Source of the DNA: Protea cynaroides
Lineage: Eukaryota > Streptophyta > Magnoliopsida > Proteales > Proteaceae
Assembly (NCBI GenBank): GCA_028583415.1
Contig: CM053266.1
Span: 97,020,377-97,084,376, forward strand
Length of the DNA: 64,000 nucleotides
Direction: 5' to 3'
The position numbers and the translations under genes were made by a program. Shown piece by piece: positions 20,926 to 31,993 of this stretch (within the stretch, counting starts at the first letter, position 1; each line of letters starts with the position of its first letter). Below the pieces are notes generated by a model. The model was not told where the DNA came from. It did not search any database and saw only the letters and a program-made list of their open reading frames with translations.

Positions 20926-21619
20926 TTTTTAATGTTGCCGCACAGCTGCCAAACAAAAAAGTCAATCTTGTACATCACAAAAGTAGTAAACTAAGGGTTC
21001 AAGTCCACAATAAAATGTTCATACAGTTGAGAGGTCTCCCACTTAGGAGTGCGTAAACATGAATATTTGAATGCATTCTATAATAAATCATGCACAACTT
21101 TATTGCATATTATAGCTATGTCCGTACACTACCTAATAGTCAGACAAAATGCAACAAAGATGAAGGCCTAGCTAGGCTGACAAGAAGCTGTCCACATGGT
21201 TGACCATGGGAGGATCTTTGGGTTGCTCATGTAGAGTGACAGAACCCCTAGAGAAATGCCACCTTTTGGGTGAAGAAACATGCACCTTGGAATTTGGGAC
21301 GCCATCGAATGGATGAATAACAAATGAATTCCAGTCGAGTTATAGGATTGTAAATGTATAGAATGACCTACTCACGAGAGATGGTGCCATACAGATTCGC
21401 TCACAAAGGAAGGAGGACAAAGACGTAAACTCTGGGAATCCATTGGATTGGAGAACCGGAGAAGAGGTTCGGCCATAGAAGGATTTCTTTCCCTGATAAT
21501 GATGAGAAGACACGACCTTTTAGCTGATAATAAGTCTGATCAGATCGAAGAGGTTCAAGGTTTCACAAACTATGGAAGTCCAAATCCCCCCCCCCCCTTT
21601 TTTTTTCAGGGGTGATAAC
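20926..21619 (-). mobile_element. Element C, spacer between integrase and the DUF7745-like gene
   Basis: About 700 bp of unique sequence with a C/T homopolymer stretch at about 21588-21606. No coding frame of more than chance length matches anything I recognise. It may hold the leader or an intron of the downstream DUF7745-like gene. Confidence 0.4.
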
Positions 21620-22204
21620 CTAAACATAGTACTTCTTTACCTGATCCAGATTTGTTAGATACTGCAATTCTTCGCCATCAAGGTCGGTCAACCGTATAGC
21701 CTTGCCTACAAAGATTTCTTTGATAAGAAAAGGTCTGCTCTAGTTTGGACTAAACTTACCCCTAGGGTCGTGTATGGGAGCCCTTTGCTCTTTTAGCACC
21801 AAGTCTCCAACAACCAAATGACGAGGATGTACTTTCTTGTTGAAGGTGGCAGCAATCCTCTGCTGATACTTCTTTGAATTGTTTACAGCCCTCATCAATT
21901 TTTCATCAATAAAATTCAATTCCTCATATCTCGCTCGCCTCCATTCGGCCTCAGAGATCTTAGATTCCATAAGGGTCCTCAAAGAAGGGACCTCTAATTC
22001 AACGGGAAGAACTGCCTCCATACCATAGACTAAGGAGTAGGGAGTTGCTCCTGTAGACATCCTAACCGAAGTGCGATAGGCCCATAAAGCGTAGGGAAGC
22101 TTATCCGCCCAATCTGTGTTAGTTTGTGCCATCTTCTGCAGGATAACCTTGATGTTCTTGTTAGCTGCCTCGACTGCCCCATTTGTCTGTGGGCGATAAG
22201 GAGA
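21620..22204 (-). pseudogene. Element C integrase, C-terminal part
   Basis: The frame 22209-21740 has YRPQTNGAVEAANKNI with the catalytic glutamate, then ALWAYRTSVRMSTGATPYSL and EAVLPVELEVPS. After one stop it continues in frame to DQVKKYYV and a TAG at 21620-21622, the usual end of Tat/Ogre integrase. Its N-terminal part is on the other side of element D, at 34253 onward. The break falls between the second catalytic aspartate and the glutamate. Confidence 0.88.
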
Positions 22205-22209
22205 AGACC
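22205..22209. repeat. Target site duplication of element D, left copy (AGACC)
   Basis: AGACC directly precedes TGTCACACC at 22210 and is repeated at 34248-34252. Confidence 0.93.
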
Positions 22210-24485
22210 TGTCACACCCCAATTCCGTACACTTCAGAATGGTGTGATGAACCGCTAGCAAACCAACGGTTCAACCAGGATCTCAGACAAGCGGAATCTG
22301 ATTTATCTAAACCTCATACATCTACATTCATAATCAGAGTAAATACACAATAGCGAAAGTCTTATAGTAAAATGAACTGAGAATCTACTGTGATATTAAT
22401 ATTTAAATAGAAAATTATTCTGTATAACTAAGACATAAATAAATATCAAATACATGTCTTTATTAAATCCAAATAAAAAAAACTAGAAATCTAATCGAAT
22501 ACACATGAGTTGCATTCGCAAGAGGAGTCATGTGTATCCACTTCATCTTCAACTTCCATCGTCGCCACGTGCCCGTACACTGGAGCATTTACATAATCTT
22601 CGACGGTAGTACCTGCATCATCAACTAAATATATTCGATGTCGAGGGGGTGAGCACACATCATGGCTCAGTGAGCAAACAAAATAATGCAACAATATATA
22701 TGCATGCAGTCAATTTCATATCTTTGGTCTGATTTAAAGTTTGCAATATGCAATAGAAAGGTTTAGGTAATCAAAGGTTAACGTTTATTGACCCCGCCTC
22801 TATACACAAGTGTGTGACGTCACCCGAAGGTAATGTTTATCGTCGACTCACAAGCACCCAATTCATGAACATTGTACAACAAAGGTTAACGTTTATTGTT
22901 GTACAGTGCCATACCAACACGTAAGCCCCTACTGGCGAGGGCTACAAACTGGGCTCGCAACTAACCAATCCTAATTCCAAAAAGTGTATCCAAGGCCTCA
23001 CCCTAGCATCCCTCAGAACGTCCATAGAGACAGAGCTAAAGCCCCCTGGTAGAGTCAGAGACTACAAGGACTGAGACCACCTCCCCTGATACTCTACGAC
23101 GTAATAGTTCTGCTAAAGTAATGGCGATACGACGATGCTAATGCACAAGACTTGAGTTAGAGATAGAGCTAGAGTGCTGAGGCCCAGCCTATGAAACCCC
23201 CTTGATACTCGCTCGCATCATGTACAATAACCCCACACATACATTCACATACCTATTCCTATCATCATCATAAATATCATGTTATCAACAATAAAGTAAA
23301 TATGCATGAACAAATAATAGAAATATTGGATGACATGTTGTATGCACATTACAAACATATTCACATAGGATCAAGCATAGCATTGGACTCAAGAAAAGAG
23401 AAAATAGTTTATTATTAACCAATTAGTTTAGAGTTCTGTTTCCTCACCTTAGCTTGCTAATAGATCCTCTTACAAGCTTTAAGTTCACCTTTATATTGTT
23501 ATTATATTGCTAGAAGACCTAACAAAGTCGTTAGAATTTAATTAAAATTAATTCTGAATTTAAAAACCATTCTGTAAACTGGGGGTCGGAGGTAGGGTCA
23601 GAGTAATGATCAACCCTGGGTGCGACCACCCTTATTCTGTGCTTCCCGAACACTGGGGGTCGATGCTCAGGGTCTGGTAGGGTCGATTGGCCATCGACCC
23701 CCCATGCGACCCCCTGTGGGTTTTGGTCGATTTTCTTCCTTCAATCCATTCTTTGTGTTTGGGGTCCTATGGCTTGCTCCTATAATCCATTCTACACATG
23801 TTCTATGGTCTAGAACCATGATTTTACCACCTATATGGCTTTCATGATTTTCCCCCATGGTTTTCCATGAAAACCTAACCATAGGTTGATGGTTTGGATT
23901 TCTCCGAGATCATACTCTCTACATTATATATCCTAAGGTCTTTAGCAATTCATGGAATTAGTATCCATACCTGAGAAGAATACTCCTTTTCTGCAACTCT
24001 TCTCCCTTGGCCTTCTTCTCTTCTTTCCTTCTCTTTTCCTTCTCTTCCTTCTCTTCTCTTTCTCTCAATTCAATTAGGGTTGTAAAAGGAGTAAAAGAGG
24101 CTTAGGGACGTCCTACTTATAGAGTAGAAACTCCTAAAATAAATCCCATTGAGATTTGGAAGGAATCCCATCGAAATTAGGAAACTTTCCTAATTTTCAG
24201 ATTTACCAAGTACCGGAGGTTGATAGGGGGGTCGGAAATCCCGTCGACCCCTGGTTCCGAAAGTATCCAATGCCCCATGTAAAACTGGGGGTCTGACTTC
24301 TGTCTTGCAGGGGTCCGACCCTCCCTTGCTGTGTATGCAACACTCCCCTTAATTTAAGTGTTTTTGGGTCAGTTTAATACCTGGGATCGTGATCTCCTTC
24401 ACACACTTGGTCTATTTGGTTCATCCATGATGGGTAGACCTGGTTCAAGGTGGTAAGACCGGATTAGTTTGATACGGGTCTTACA
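22210..24485 (-). repeat. 3' LTR of element D
   Basis: From TGTCACACCCCAATTCC to GGTCTTACA, followed by the polypurine tract. A TATA-like site is at 24112-24122 on the minus strand. GGGGTCG-type blocks lie at about 23580-23735 and 24200-24340. A short direct repeat with GGTTAACGTTTATTG occurs around 22770-22900. Confidence 0.93.
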
Positions 24486-24499
24486 ACTCCCCCCTACTT
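24486..24499 (-). other. Polypurine tract of element D
   Basis: The minus strand reads AAGTAGGGGGGAGT next to the 3' LTR end TGTAAGAC. It corresponds to the tract at 3817-3830. Confidence 0.87.
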
Positions 24500-24531
24500 A
24501 TACAAATTTTGTCCCCAAAATTGTTCATACC

Positions 24532-25830
24532 TCATGAGTCGAATAAGTGAGGGTATTGCTTTCGCATAGCATTCTCTTCCTCCCATGTAATTTCTTCCAT
24601 GTCTCTACTTCTCCAAGTGACCTTGACATAATAGATATCTCGATTGCGTAGTCGTTGAACCTTTTGGCTGGTGATTTTAGTTTGTGTTACTTTAAAAGTC
24701 AAATCTTCAGTTAAATCAAGTAGATCTACTGTCAGAACATGCGTTGGATCTTTGACATACTTCTTCAATAAGGAAATATGAAATACGTCATGCACACTTG
24801 ACATAGATGGTGGTAGTGCTAACTGGGAAGCCACTTTCCCACGCTTAGCTAGAATCTCATATGGCCCGACATATCTTGGACTTAGTTTCCCTTTCTGTCC
24901 GAATCGTTTTAGACCTCGCATAGGCGATACCTTCAAGAATACTTTATCACCCACGACGAACTCAAGATCTCTACGTCAAGTATCTGCATATTGCTTCTAA
25001 TGATTCTGGGTTGTTCTCACTCTTTCCTTGATAATGTCAACCACTCAACAAGTCTCTTCAACAAATTCTGGTCCAACGAGACTACGTTCCCCAACTTCAT
25101 TCCAAAATAAAGGAGTTCGACACTTCCTGCCATACAGTGCTTCATAGGGTGACATCTGTATAGTAGCCTGATGGCTATTGTTATAAGAGAACTCGATGAG
25201 TGGTAACTTTTCATCCCACGATCCTTTAAAATCAATTACACATGCTCATAGCATATCTTCTAGAATCTGAATTGTACGATCTGACTATCCATCTGTCTGT
25301 GGATGGAATGCAGTACTAAACTTCAATGTTGTCCTTATAGCCTTTTGCAATCCTTTCCAAAACTTGAAAGTAAATCGTGGATCTTTATCGGACACAATGC
25401 TCTCTAGGACACCGTGTAATCGAATAATATTATCCACATGCATCTTTGCTAACCTCTCCAGTGTATACTGAGGTCATATCGGTATAAAGCGAGCTATTTT
25501 TGTCAAGCGGTCTACAATCACCCAAACTGCATCAACTACTCGAAGAGTCAGTGGTAATCCTATGACGAAGTCCATAGTGATGCAGTCCCATTTCCATGCT
25601 GGTTCCGGTAACGGCTGTAACAGTCCTGCAGGTCTTTGTCGTTCAGCCTTTACTTTCTGACAATTTAGGCATTGAGACACAAACTTAGCTACATCTGCTT
25701 TCATTCCTCTCCACCAATATAGTTTCTTTAGATCATGAAACATTTTTGTACTTCCAGGATGTATCGAATAGATGGTGGTATGGGCTTCTTTCATCAGTCG
25801 GTGTCTAATGTCCACACTTTCTGTTTCGGG
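24532..25830 (-). pseudogene. Element D integrase with chromodomain-like C-terminus
   Basis: The zinc-binding module is intact (HTTIYSIHPGST, then QCLNCQK, about 25780-25650) in the long frame 26253-25474. That frame runs on into the start of the catalytic core (VDRLTKIARF). The core continues, frameshifted, through 25473-24955. The C-terminal frame 24954-24532 has SVHDVFHISLLKKYV and the chromodomain-like VKVTW ... ITWEEENAMRKQYPHLF. The frameshifts between 24955 and 25473 disable it. Confidence 0.88.
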
Positions 25831-27524
25831 TACACATATTCTTCCTTTGTACTTTAGTACCTTCTCTTCGTCCAAGGTGAACTCAGGGTTAGTCCTACGT
25901 TTTTTGATGTGTTTTTGTACTGTTCTTAGGTAAGGGTCTGCATTGATGGCTGTCTTCACTTCATCAATTATATCTGGTATAATCTTCAATGCAGCGAACA
26001 TATTTGAAAACCGATGAATAAACCCTTGGTTGGTTGATCCATCCGGTGTATTTATCAGATACTGCTCATTGTCGTGATTGAATACCATTCCGATAGTACA
26101 CATTGCTGCAGTTGTGCTAACCTCTCCTTCAGATTTTATCATTCCCTTTCTGCTCAATGCATCCGCTACTACATTAGCTTTTCCCGGATGATACTGGATA
26201 TCACAATCATAATCTTTCAATAGTTCCAGCCATCTTCTTTGTCTCATATTCAACTCTTTTTGATTAAATAAATAAGTAAGACTTTTATGGTCCGATTTAA
26301 TCTAGAATTTCTCTCCGTATAGGTAATGTCTCCATATCTTGACAGCATGAACTACTGCCGCTAACTCTAGATCATGAGTGGGATAATTCTTCTCATGTGT
26401 CTTTAACTGTCTTGAGGCGTAAGAAATTACTTTTTCTCCTTGCATAAGCACACATCCTAATCCCAGTCCTGACGCATCGGTGTATAGGGTAAATGGCTGT
26501 CCAAGAGTAGGAATAGTCAAAATCGGAGCGGATATCAATCTGGTGTTCAAGGTTTGGAAGCTCTTCTCGCATTTATCCGTCCACACAAACTTTTCACCTT
26601 TCTTAGTCAGACTGATGAGAGGTATGGCAATCCGGGAATAGTCTTCCATAAATCGCCGATAATAACCAGCGAGACCCAAAAAACTTCTAATTTCTGCAAT
26701 GCTCTTTGGTGCTTCCCACTTTACAATAGCCTCGATCTTGTTGGGATCCACTTTGATTCCTTCAGCGGATACTACATGGCCTAGGAAGGCGACTTCACTT
26801 AGCCAAAACTCACACTTGGTAAATTTGGCATATAGCTTCTCTTTCCTTAAACGTTGTAGAGCGGCGTTTAGATTCATAATATGGGTTTCCTTGTCCTTGG
26901 AATATACCAATATATCATCAATAAATACAATAACCGATGTATCCAACATATCGTGGAAAACCCGGTTCATAAGTTTCATGAAAGTTGCTGGTGCGTTTGT
27001 TAATCCAAAAGACATGACCAAGAATTCATAATGTCCATATCTGGTCCTAAAAGCTGTCTTAGGAATATCACCATCTTTAATCTACAACTGATGGTAGCCT
27101 GACCGAAGATCAATCTTAGAAAATACTTTTGCTCCTTGCAACTGATCGAACAATTCATCGATCCGAGGTAGTGGATATCGATTCTTGATTGTCAGTTTGT
27201 TCAACTCCCGATAGTTAATACATAATCGAATGCTACCGTCCTTCTTCTTTATGAACAATACTGGCGCTCCCCATGGTGATATACTAGGTCGAATGTAACC
27301 CTTGTCCAGTAGTTCTTGTAGTTGTACTTTAATTCCTTTAGTTCAGTAGGAGCCATTCGATAAGGTGCTTTTGATACTGGTGCGGCTTCAGGTACAAGAT
27401 CTATCCTAAACTCTGTGGCTCGGTCGGGTGGTAATCCTGGTAGTTCCTCAAGAAATATGTCGGGGTAGTCCCGCACGACATCAATACCTTCCATCCGTGG
27501 TGCTTCCTTGGTGAGGTCGACCAC
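25831..27524 (-). pseudogene. Element D reverse transcriptase and RNase H
   Basis: The RT N-terminal lead-in (LPGLPPDRATEFRIDLVPEA, with APYRMAPTELKELK) is at 27524-27249. The palm frame 27021-26302 holds MSFGLTNAPATF and the catalytic FIDDILVYSKDK, then FLGHVVSAEGIKVDP. It goes into RNase H with TLYTDASGLGLGCVLMQ and HDLELAAVVHAVKIWRHY. RNase H ends with HPGKANVVADALSRK at about 26190. Two interruptions (near 27025-27250 and 26254-26301) separate otherwise long frames. Confidence 0.9.
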
Positions 27525-27689
27525 TGATACTAGATATCCGACTGCTCCCTTCTCAAGGCACTTCTTAGCCTTTAGTGCTGAGAGTATGAGCTAGTGTTTA
27601 CGGGGAAGTTTGGTTCTCATAAAACTGAATTCTGCTCCTTCTTTGTCTTTAAATGTTAGCTTCTTTTTGGCGCATAGTAGGTTCGCACC

Positions 27690-27960
27690 GAGCTAACTAG
27701 TCCATTCCCAAGATGATGTCAAAGTCTGCCATCCCGAGTTGGATCAAGGTTGCATCTAAGGTTTTCTCGCCAATGAGAACTGGACATGGCCCATAGCCTT
27801 TTTCTAACTCCACTTCTAACCCCATCGGTGACCGTACAAGTATTTTGTAGTCTAATGTTTTGATGGGTAAATTCAGCTTCTTTCCAAATGACACCGATAT
27901 AAAAGAATGAGTAGCTCCTGAGTCGAAGAGTACTCTGGCGGGTATGCCATTTATAGGTAC
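27690..27960 (-). pseudogene. Element D aspartic protease
   Basis: The minus strand encodes FDSGATHSFIS around 27930-27900, followed by the frame 27894-27697 with the conserved VRSPMGLEVELEKGYGPCPV and DFDIILGMD. A stop separates the last residues from the pol linker. The product would process the gag-pol polyprotein. Confidence 0.85.
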
Positions 27961-27999
27961 GATACTTGTGATTTCTTTTTCTTAGTCTACATGCTCATA

Positions 28000-29301
28000 A
28001 ATGTAATACAACTTAAAAAAAGTTTTAGTCATACCTGTGACCACATCGGGTGATGCGACAGCATCCTTGAATGTAACAGCATATACTCGTCCTTGATGTA
28101 ACTGCTTCCTGGGGTTAGGACACTCCCTTGCCATATGCCCCGCTTGGTTGCAGTTAAAACATTTTTGGCCTTCCGTATTTGACTTTGGTTGATGTTGAGC
28201 TATTGGGATAGTCTTGGGTGCGGTAGCAAAGCCTTGAGCACGGAAGGGTTTAAATGTCTTATTTTTCCCTCTGTTATAATCATTTATGACTGGTCTTTTC
28301 ATACCTCTGTTCTATGTGAAATAGATTTCCTTCTAGCTCGATTCAATAACTCGAGCAATTTGCACAGCTTCATTATATATTTTCTTCTCCAATCCTAGAA
28401 CATGCTCTCTGATGCTTCTTCTAAGCCCCGTGACAAACCTACGGGTCTTAGTGTCTTCTTCTTGCATGCTGAGTGGTGCAAAGAAAAACAGCTCCTCAAA
28501 ACGCTGTTGATATGCATCTACGGACATCTGTCCCTGATATAAACTCAGGAACTCCTTCTCCATAGAATCCTTGAAGCTTCGGGGAAAGTACTTCTCAAAG
28601 AAAACTTCTTTATATATAGCCCAAGTCAATAGGGCGTGCTTGGTTAATAGATAGGTCCTGGTCGATTTCCACCAATGATGTGCATCGCCTTTTAGCATGA
28701 AGGTGGCACATAATACCTTTTCTTCTTCTGTAATAGTCATCATAAGAAAATTTCTCTCCATCTCATCGATCCAATGTGCTGGCCATAACGGATCAGATGG
28801 TTTACCGTTAAATTCCTTGGGCTTCATCTTCAAGAATCTCTCAACCAGTCGAGAGTGATCCATCTGATTTTGGGGGTATGCCCCAAACATAGGTTGTGGA
28901 TACTGATAATTACCCTGAGCTGCTTCTGGACCTGGTATTGGAATCTGTGCAGCTGGTGGTTGAGGTGTTTGAGGTGCTGGGTGGTTACCCACCTGTGCTG
29001 CACTGGTTTGTCCAGTCGGCATTGGTGTAGCATGTGCTGCCTGGAACATAATCCCCATTGCTGCTTGCATTTGAGCCTATGCGTATTGCATTTGTTGCAG
29101 CTTTTGCGCTAAGTTCATAACCACGGTTGCTAACTCTGATGGTGGAGCTGGTAAGTTTGTAGGATTTTCCTGAACTGGATTTACTAGTGGTGCAACCTGT
29201 GGATTACCCTGAGCGTATATATTTTCTTGGCTGGTCTCCTCCACGGGTGGAGGTGGTGGAACTACGTTTCGGCTCTTCCTGGTTACTCTACGTCCAGCCA
29301 T
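28000..29301 (-). pseudogene. Element D gag
   Basis: The start is ATG at 29301 (MAGRRVTRKSR), chosen because the A copy starts at the same place. The capsid domain in the frame 29070-28333 includes EFNGKPSDPLWPAHWIDEME, LCATFMLKGDAHHWWKST and YFPRSFKDSMEKEFLSLYQG. The nucleocapsid CCHC knuckle CFNCNQAGHMAREC lies at about 28175-28135. A TAG between 29077 and 29070 reads where CAG is expected. Another TAG at 28333-28335 is shared with element A at 7672-7674. Confidence 0.9.
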
Positions 29302-29439
29302 CTTCCTCTGATATTGGTGATGCTTGAAAATCATTAACAAACGTGAGGCAATCATTTATACATCATGTGGGCATGCTAACCGATGTTGTTTTCACAATTT
29401 TCAGATCATTTTGTGAAAAATATTGTCTTTTCTATGCAG

Positions 29440-29705
29440 GGTCGTTGGTGGGGGTCGATGGTATGTCCGACCCTCAGTATCCGACCCTAAGACTGTACCT
29501 ATTCTTCCCGAGAGCTGGGGGTCGATGCTGGGGTCGATGGGTGTCCGACCCCCAGGTGCGACCCCTGGTTTCCTGTCAGATTCCCGAGAGCTAGGGGTCG
29601 ATACGGGGGTCGATGGATGTCCGACCCCCAGGTGCGACCCTTGGTTTTCTGTCAGGTTCCCGAGAGCTGGGGGTCGATATGGGGGTCGATGTGGGGGTCG
29701 ATTAT
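29440..29705. repeat. 76-bp minisatellite in the leader of element D
   Basis: The marker GAGAGCT(G/A)GG recurs at 29510, 29586 and 29662, an exact 76-base period with about 3.5 units. Each unit contains GGGGTCGA and CCGACCC(C/T)CAGG. It is homologous in place and period to the array at 8789-9065 in A but carries GGGGTCG where A has GTGGTCG. Confidence 0.88.
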
Positions 29706-29884
29706 CCTGGTTGAATTCTCCAACCCCCGGACCAAAAATCAGATTTTTAAGGTCCGATTTTGGGTTCATTTCCCATTATTCCTTCCCTGTTTCGACTCAT
29801 CTCTGACCTCTGAGTTGCTACAGTGTCACTCCGCTATATTGGTCATTTCGGTTTCGTGTTTCGACGTCCATATCATTCCTACAG

Positions 29885-30326
29885 GTATGTCTTCTCATTT
29901 ATACCTGTTTTTAGGTTTTCATTTCTAGGTTTTTGCCCATTTATCTTGTGTTTTTCAAATTTAACTTTTTCCAACCGTAAAAATTAGATTTTTATTAGGG
30001 GCTTTTGTTATTGGTGACTCGAGGAACGAAAGCCCTCAAAAAATTTTGAGTTTCATCGATTGGTTATCGAGAAACTTGGATTTTTCTCTTTTTTCCCTAA
30101 TTTGTCGAAATTTTTGATTTCTCGCCATTTCCTCAAATTGGATTCCATTAGTTAGAATTTCCTACTGTGTGAGTGTTGTAGGATCTATTAGAACCTACGT
30201 AAGTCCTCCTGTCCACATGTATGGGTGACAAGTGAGGCTTTTAGCCAACTTACATCGTTATAATGTCCCAATTTTCGGTTTTTACTCTCTACTATCCCAT
30301 TATTGGTTTCTCTTTCTTATTTGCAG
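29885..30326 (+). other. Predicted leader intron of the D antisense gene
   Basis: A TACAG/GTATGT donor at 29885 and a TTTGCAG acceptor ending at 30326 give 442 bp, six bases before ATG 30332. Position and length agree with A (445 bp) and B (426 bp). Confidence 0.55.
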
Positions 30327-30331
30327 ATACT

Positions 30332-31713
30332 ATGGCTCGTACCAAAGTGCGCAGAGTTTGTGATCCTCTTCGTTTCCGTTCCAACGAAGTCGAGGCACAG
30401 TATGCCCACTACGCTCGCAAGAAAGTAGAGGGAGGTCGTAAGGTGAACTTGGCTAAGTAAGCCCTGTTCAATGTGGAGAGAGCATTTGGTGATATGGGAT
30501 GGCTCCCTGTCATTACTTACGACGTGTGCACCTGCCCCGACTTGGTACGCCAGTTCTATTGTAACCTCCAGGTGGTGGGGATTACAATGATGTTGAGAGG
30601 GGTCACGAGTTGCGCATCACGAGTTACGTCAAAGGGGTGAACATCTCGTTTGACTATCGGTAGCTAGCCGACCTACTGGGCCTCTCCTATGATGGCCCCA
30701 TGGTTTTCTGTGCACCTGGAGAGCACCAGTTCTTCTCTTTACAGATGAGGGCCGAGATCGATAATCAGCTTCTTCGTCCTGATCGCTCGCAGATGAGGGC
30801 ATGTTATATGCGTCCAACTCCACGGGTATATTGCAAGATCATTCAGCATAACCTAATCCCGTAGAGTGGTCATTACGAGAGGATTTCCCAGCTGACCCAA
30901 TATCTTCTATACATTATTTGCACTAGGCAGCCCGTCTACCTTCCGTACATCATCATGCGTACCATGATCACTACTACGTTGTCCAGTCATACTGGTAACC
31001 TTCCCTACGGACGTATGATCACTATCTTGCTTACCCGCCTAGGGGTTGATTTAGTGGATGAGAAGATTCAGGAGAAGTCCTTCTCATCGCCTCTAGATTG
31101 GGAGGCTATTTGCAAGATGGGCATGCAGGATGCTCAAGTCAGTGATGAGGAGAGGAACGCGATGGTGCACCCTCGCACTCGCGTAGTGATAACTGATGCT
31201 GAGGCAGCTGCCGCCGCCACTGGAGTTCATACTGAGCCTACCAGAGATGATGATCGTATGTACATGGATGTAGACTCTAGACCACCTCCTTCACCTATAC
31301 ATGCGGCTGGATCTAGTACTTCATATGCGGCTGGTCCTTCACATGCGGTTGGTCCTTCTCACCCACCTCCTGATATGATGGAGATATTGCATGAGATCAG
31401 AGAGGCTCAGCGTAGATCTGATCTGAGGATGGGGGAGTTACTAGACGCTCAGCGAGTGAGAGTGGATGAGCAACTAGACGCCCAGTGTACATCAGACATG
31501 AGAATGGGAGAGCTCATAGAGGCTCAGCGTCGGTCAGATATGCGGATGGAGGAGATTTTGGGTGCTCAGCGCGGGACTGATCAACGGGTAGCTGATCTTA
31601 CAGCTAGTCTTCAGACGATCCAGACTCAGATAGCCTGGTTGACTAGAGTCTACGCTGAGGATTATGACAGAGATCGTGAGGCACCGCCTCCTCCTTCACC
31701 TCTAGCTTCATGA
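30332..31713 (+). pseudogene. Antisense ORF of element D (plant-transposon-protein-like, coiled coil)
   Basis: This is the longest copy of the antisense gene. It starts MARTKVRRVCDPLRFRSNEV at 30332. A stop at 30458 and a frameshift near 30580 break the first half. The frame 30955-31713 is open for 252 residues: GNLPYGRMITILLTRLGVDL, an acidic stretch with DDDRMYMDVDS, a Pro/His-rich linker, then repeated units of the type (E/D)AQRRSDLRMGELL predicted to form a coiled coil, ending DYDRDREAPPPPSPLAS. The N-terminal domain resembles PF20167 (from memory). It is transcribed, if at all, opposite to gag-pol and from the far side of the minisatellite. A multimerising DNA- or protein-binding role is possible but not shown. 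Confidence 0.65.
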
Positions 31714-31978
31714 TTGTATCTATTTTCTTTCTTTGTACTACAAAGTAACTGTCTGGGTTGTGGACTGTACTCAGTTTTAGCTATTTGTAGATGTTTGTTT
31801 ATCTCTCATTGTATTTAAAATTGTTCTCCCTTTAATAGATGCATTATTTTCTTTTCAAATTTGGTCTCAAACATCACTTGTGCTTATAGTGTGTTAATAT
31901 TACAGTTTTTACTTTTGTCCTATCTCAGTTCACAATTCGTCATGAATTTATGCCAGTTTAGCGGACACAGCTTGAGAT

Positions 31979-31990
31979 GCTCTGATACCA
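31979..31990 (-). other. Primer binding site of element D
   Basis: The minus strand reads TGGTATCAGAGC, with three bases before the LTR end at 31994, as in A and B. Confidence 0.92.
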
Positions 31991-31993
31991 AGT

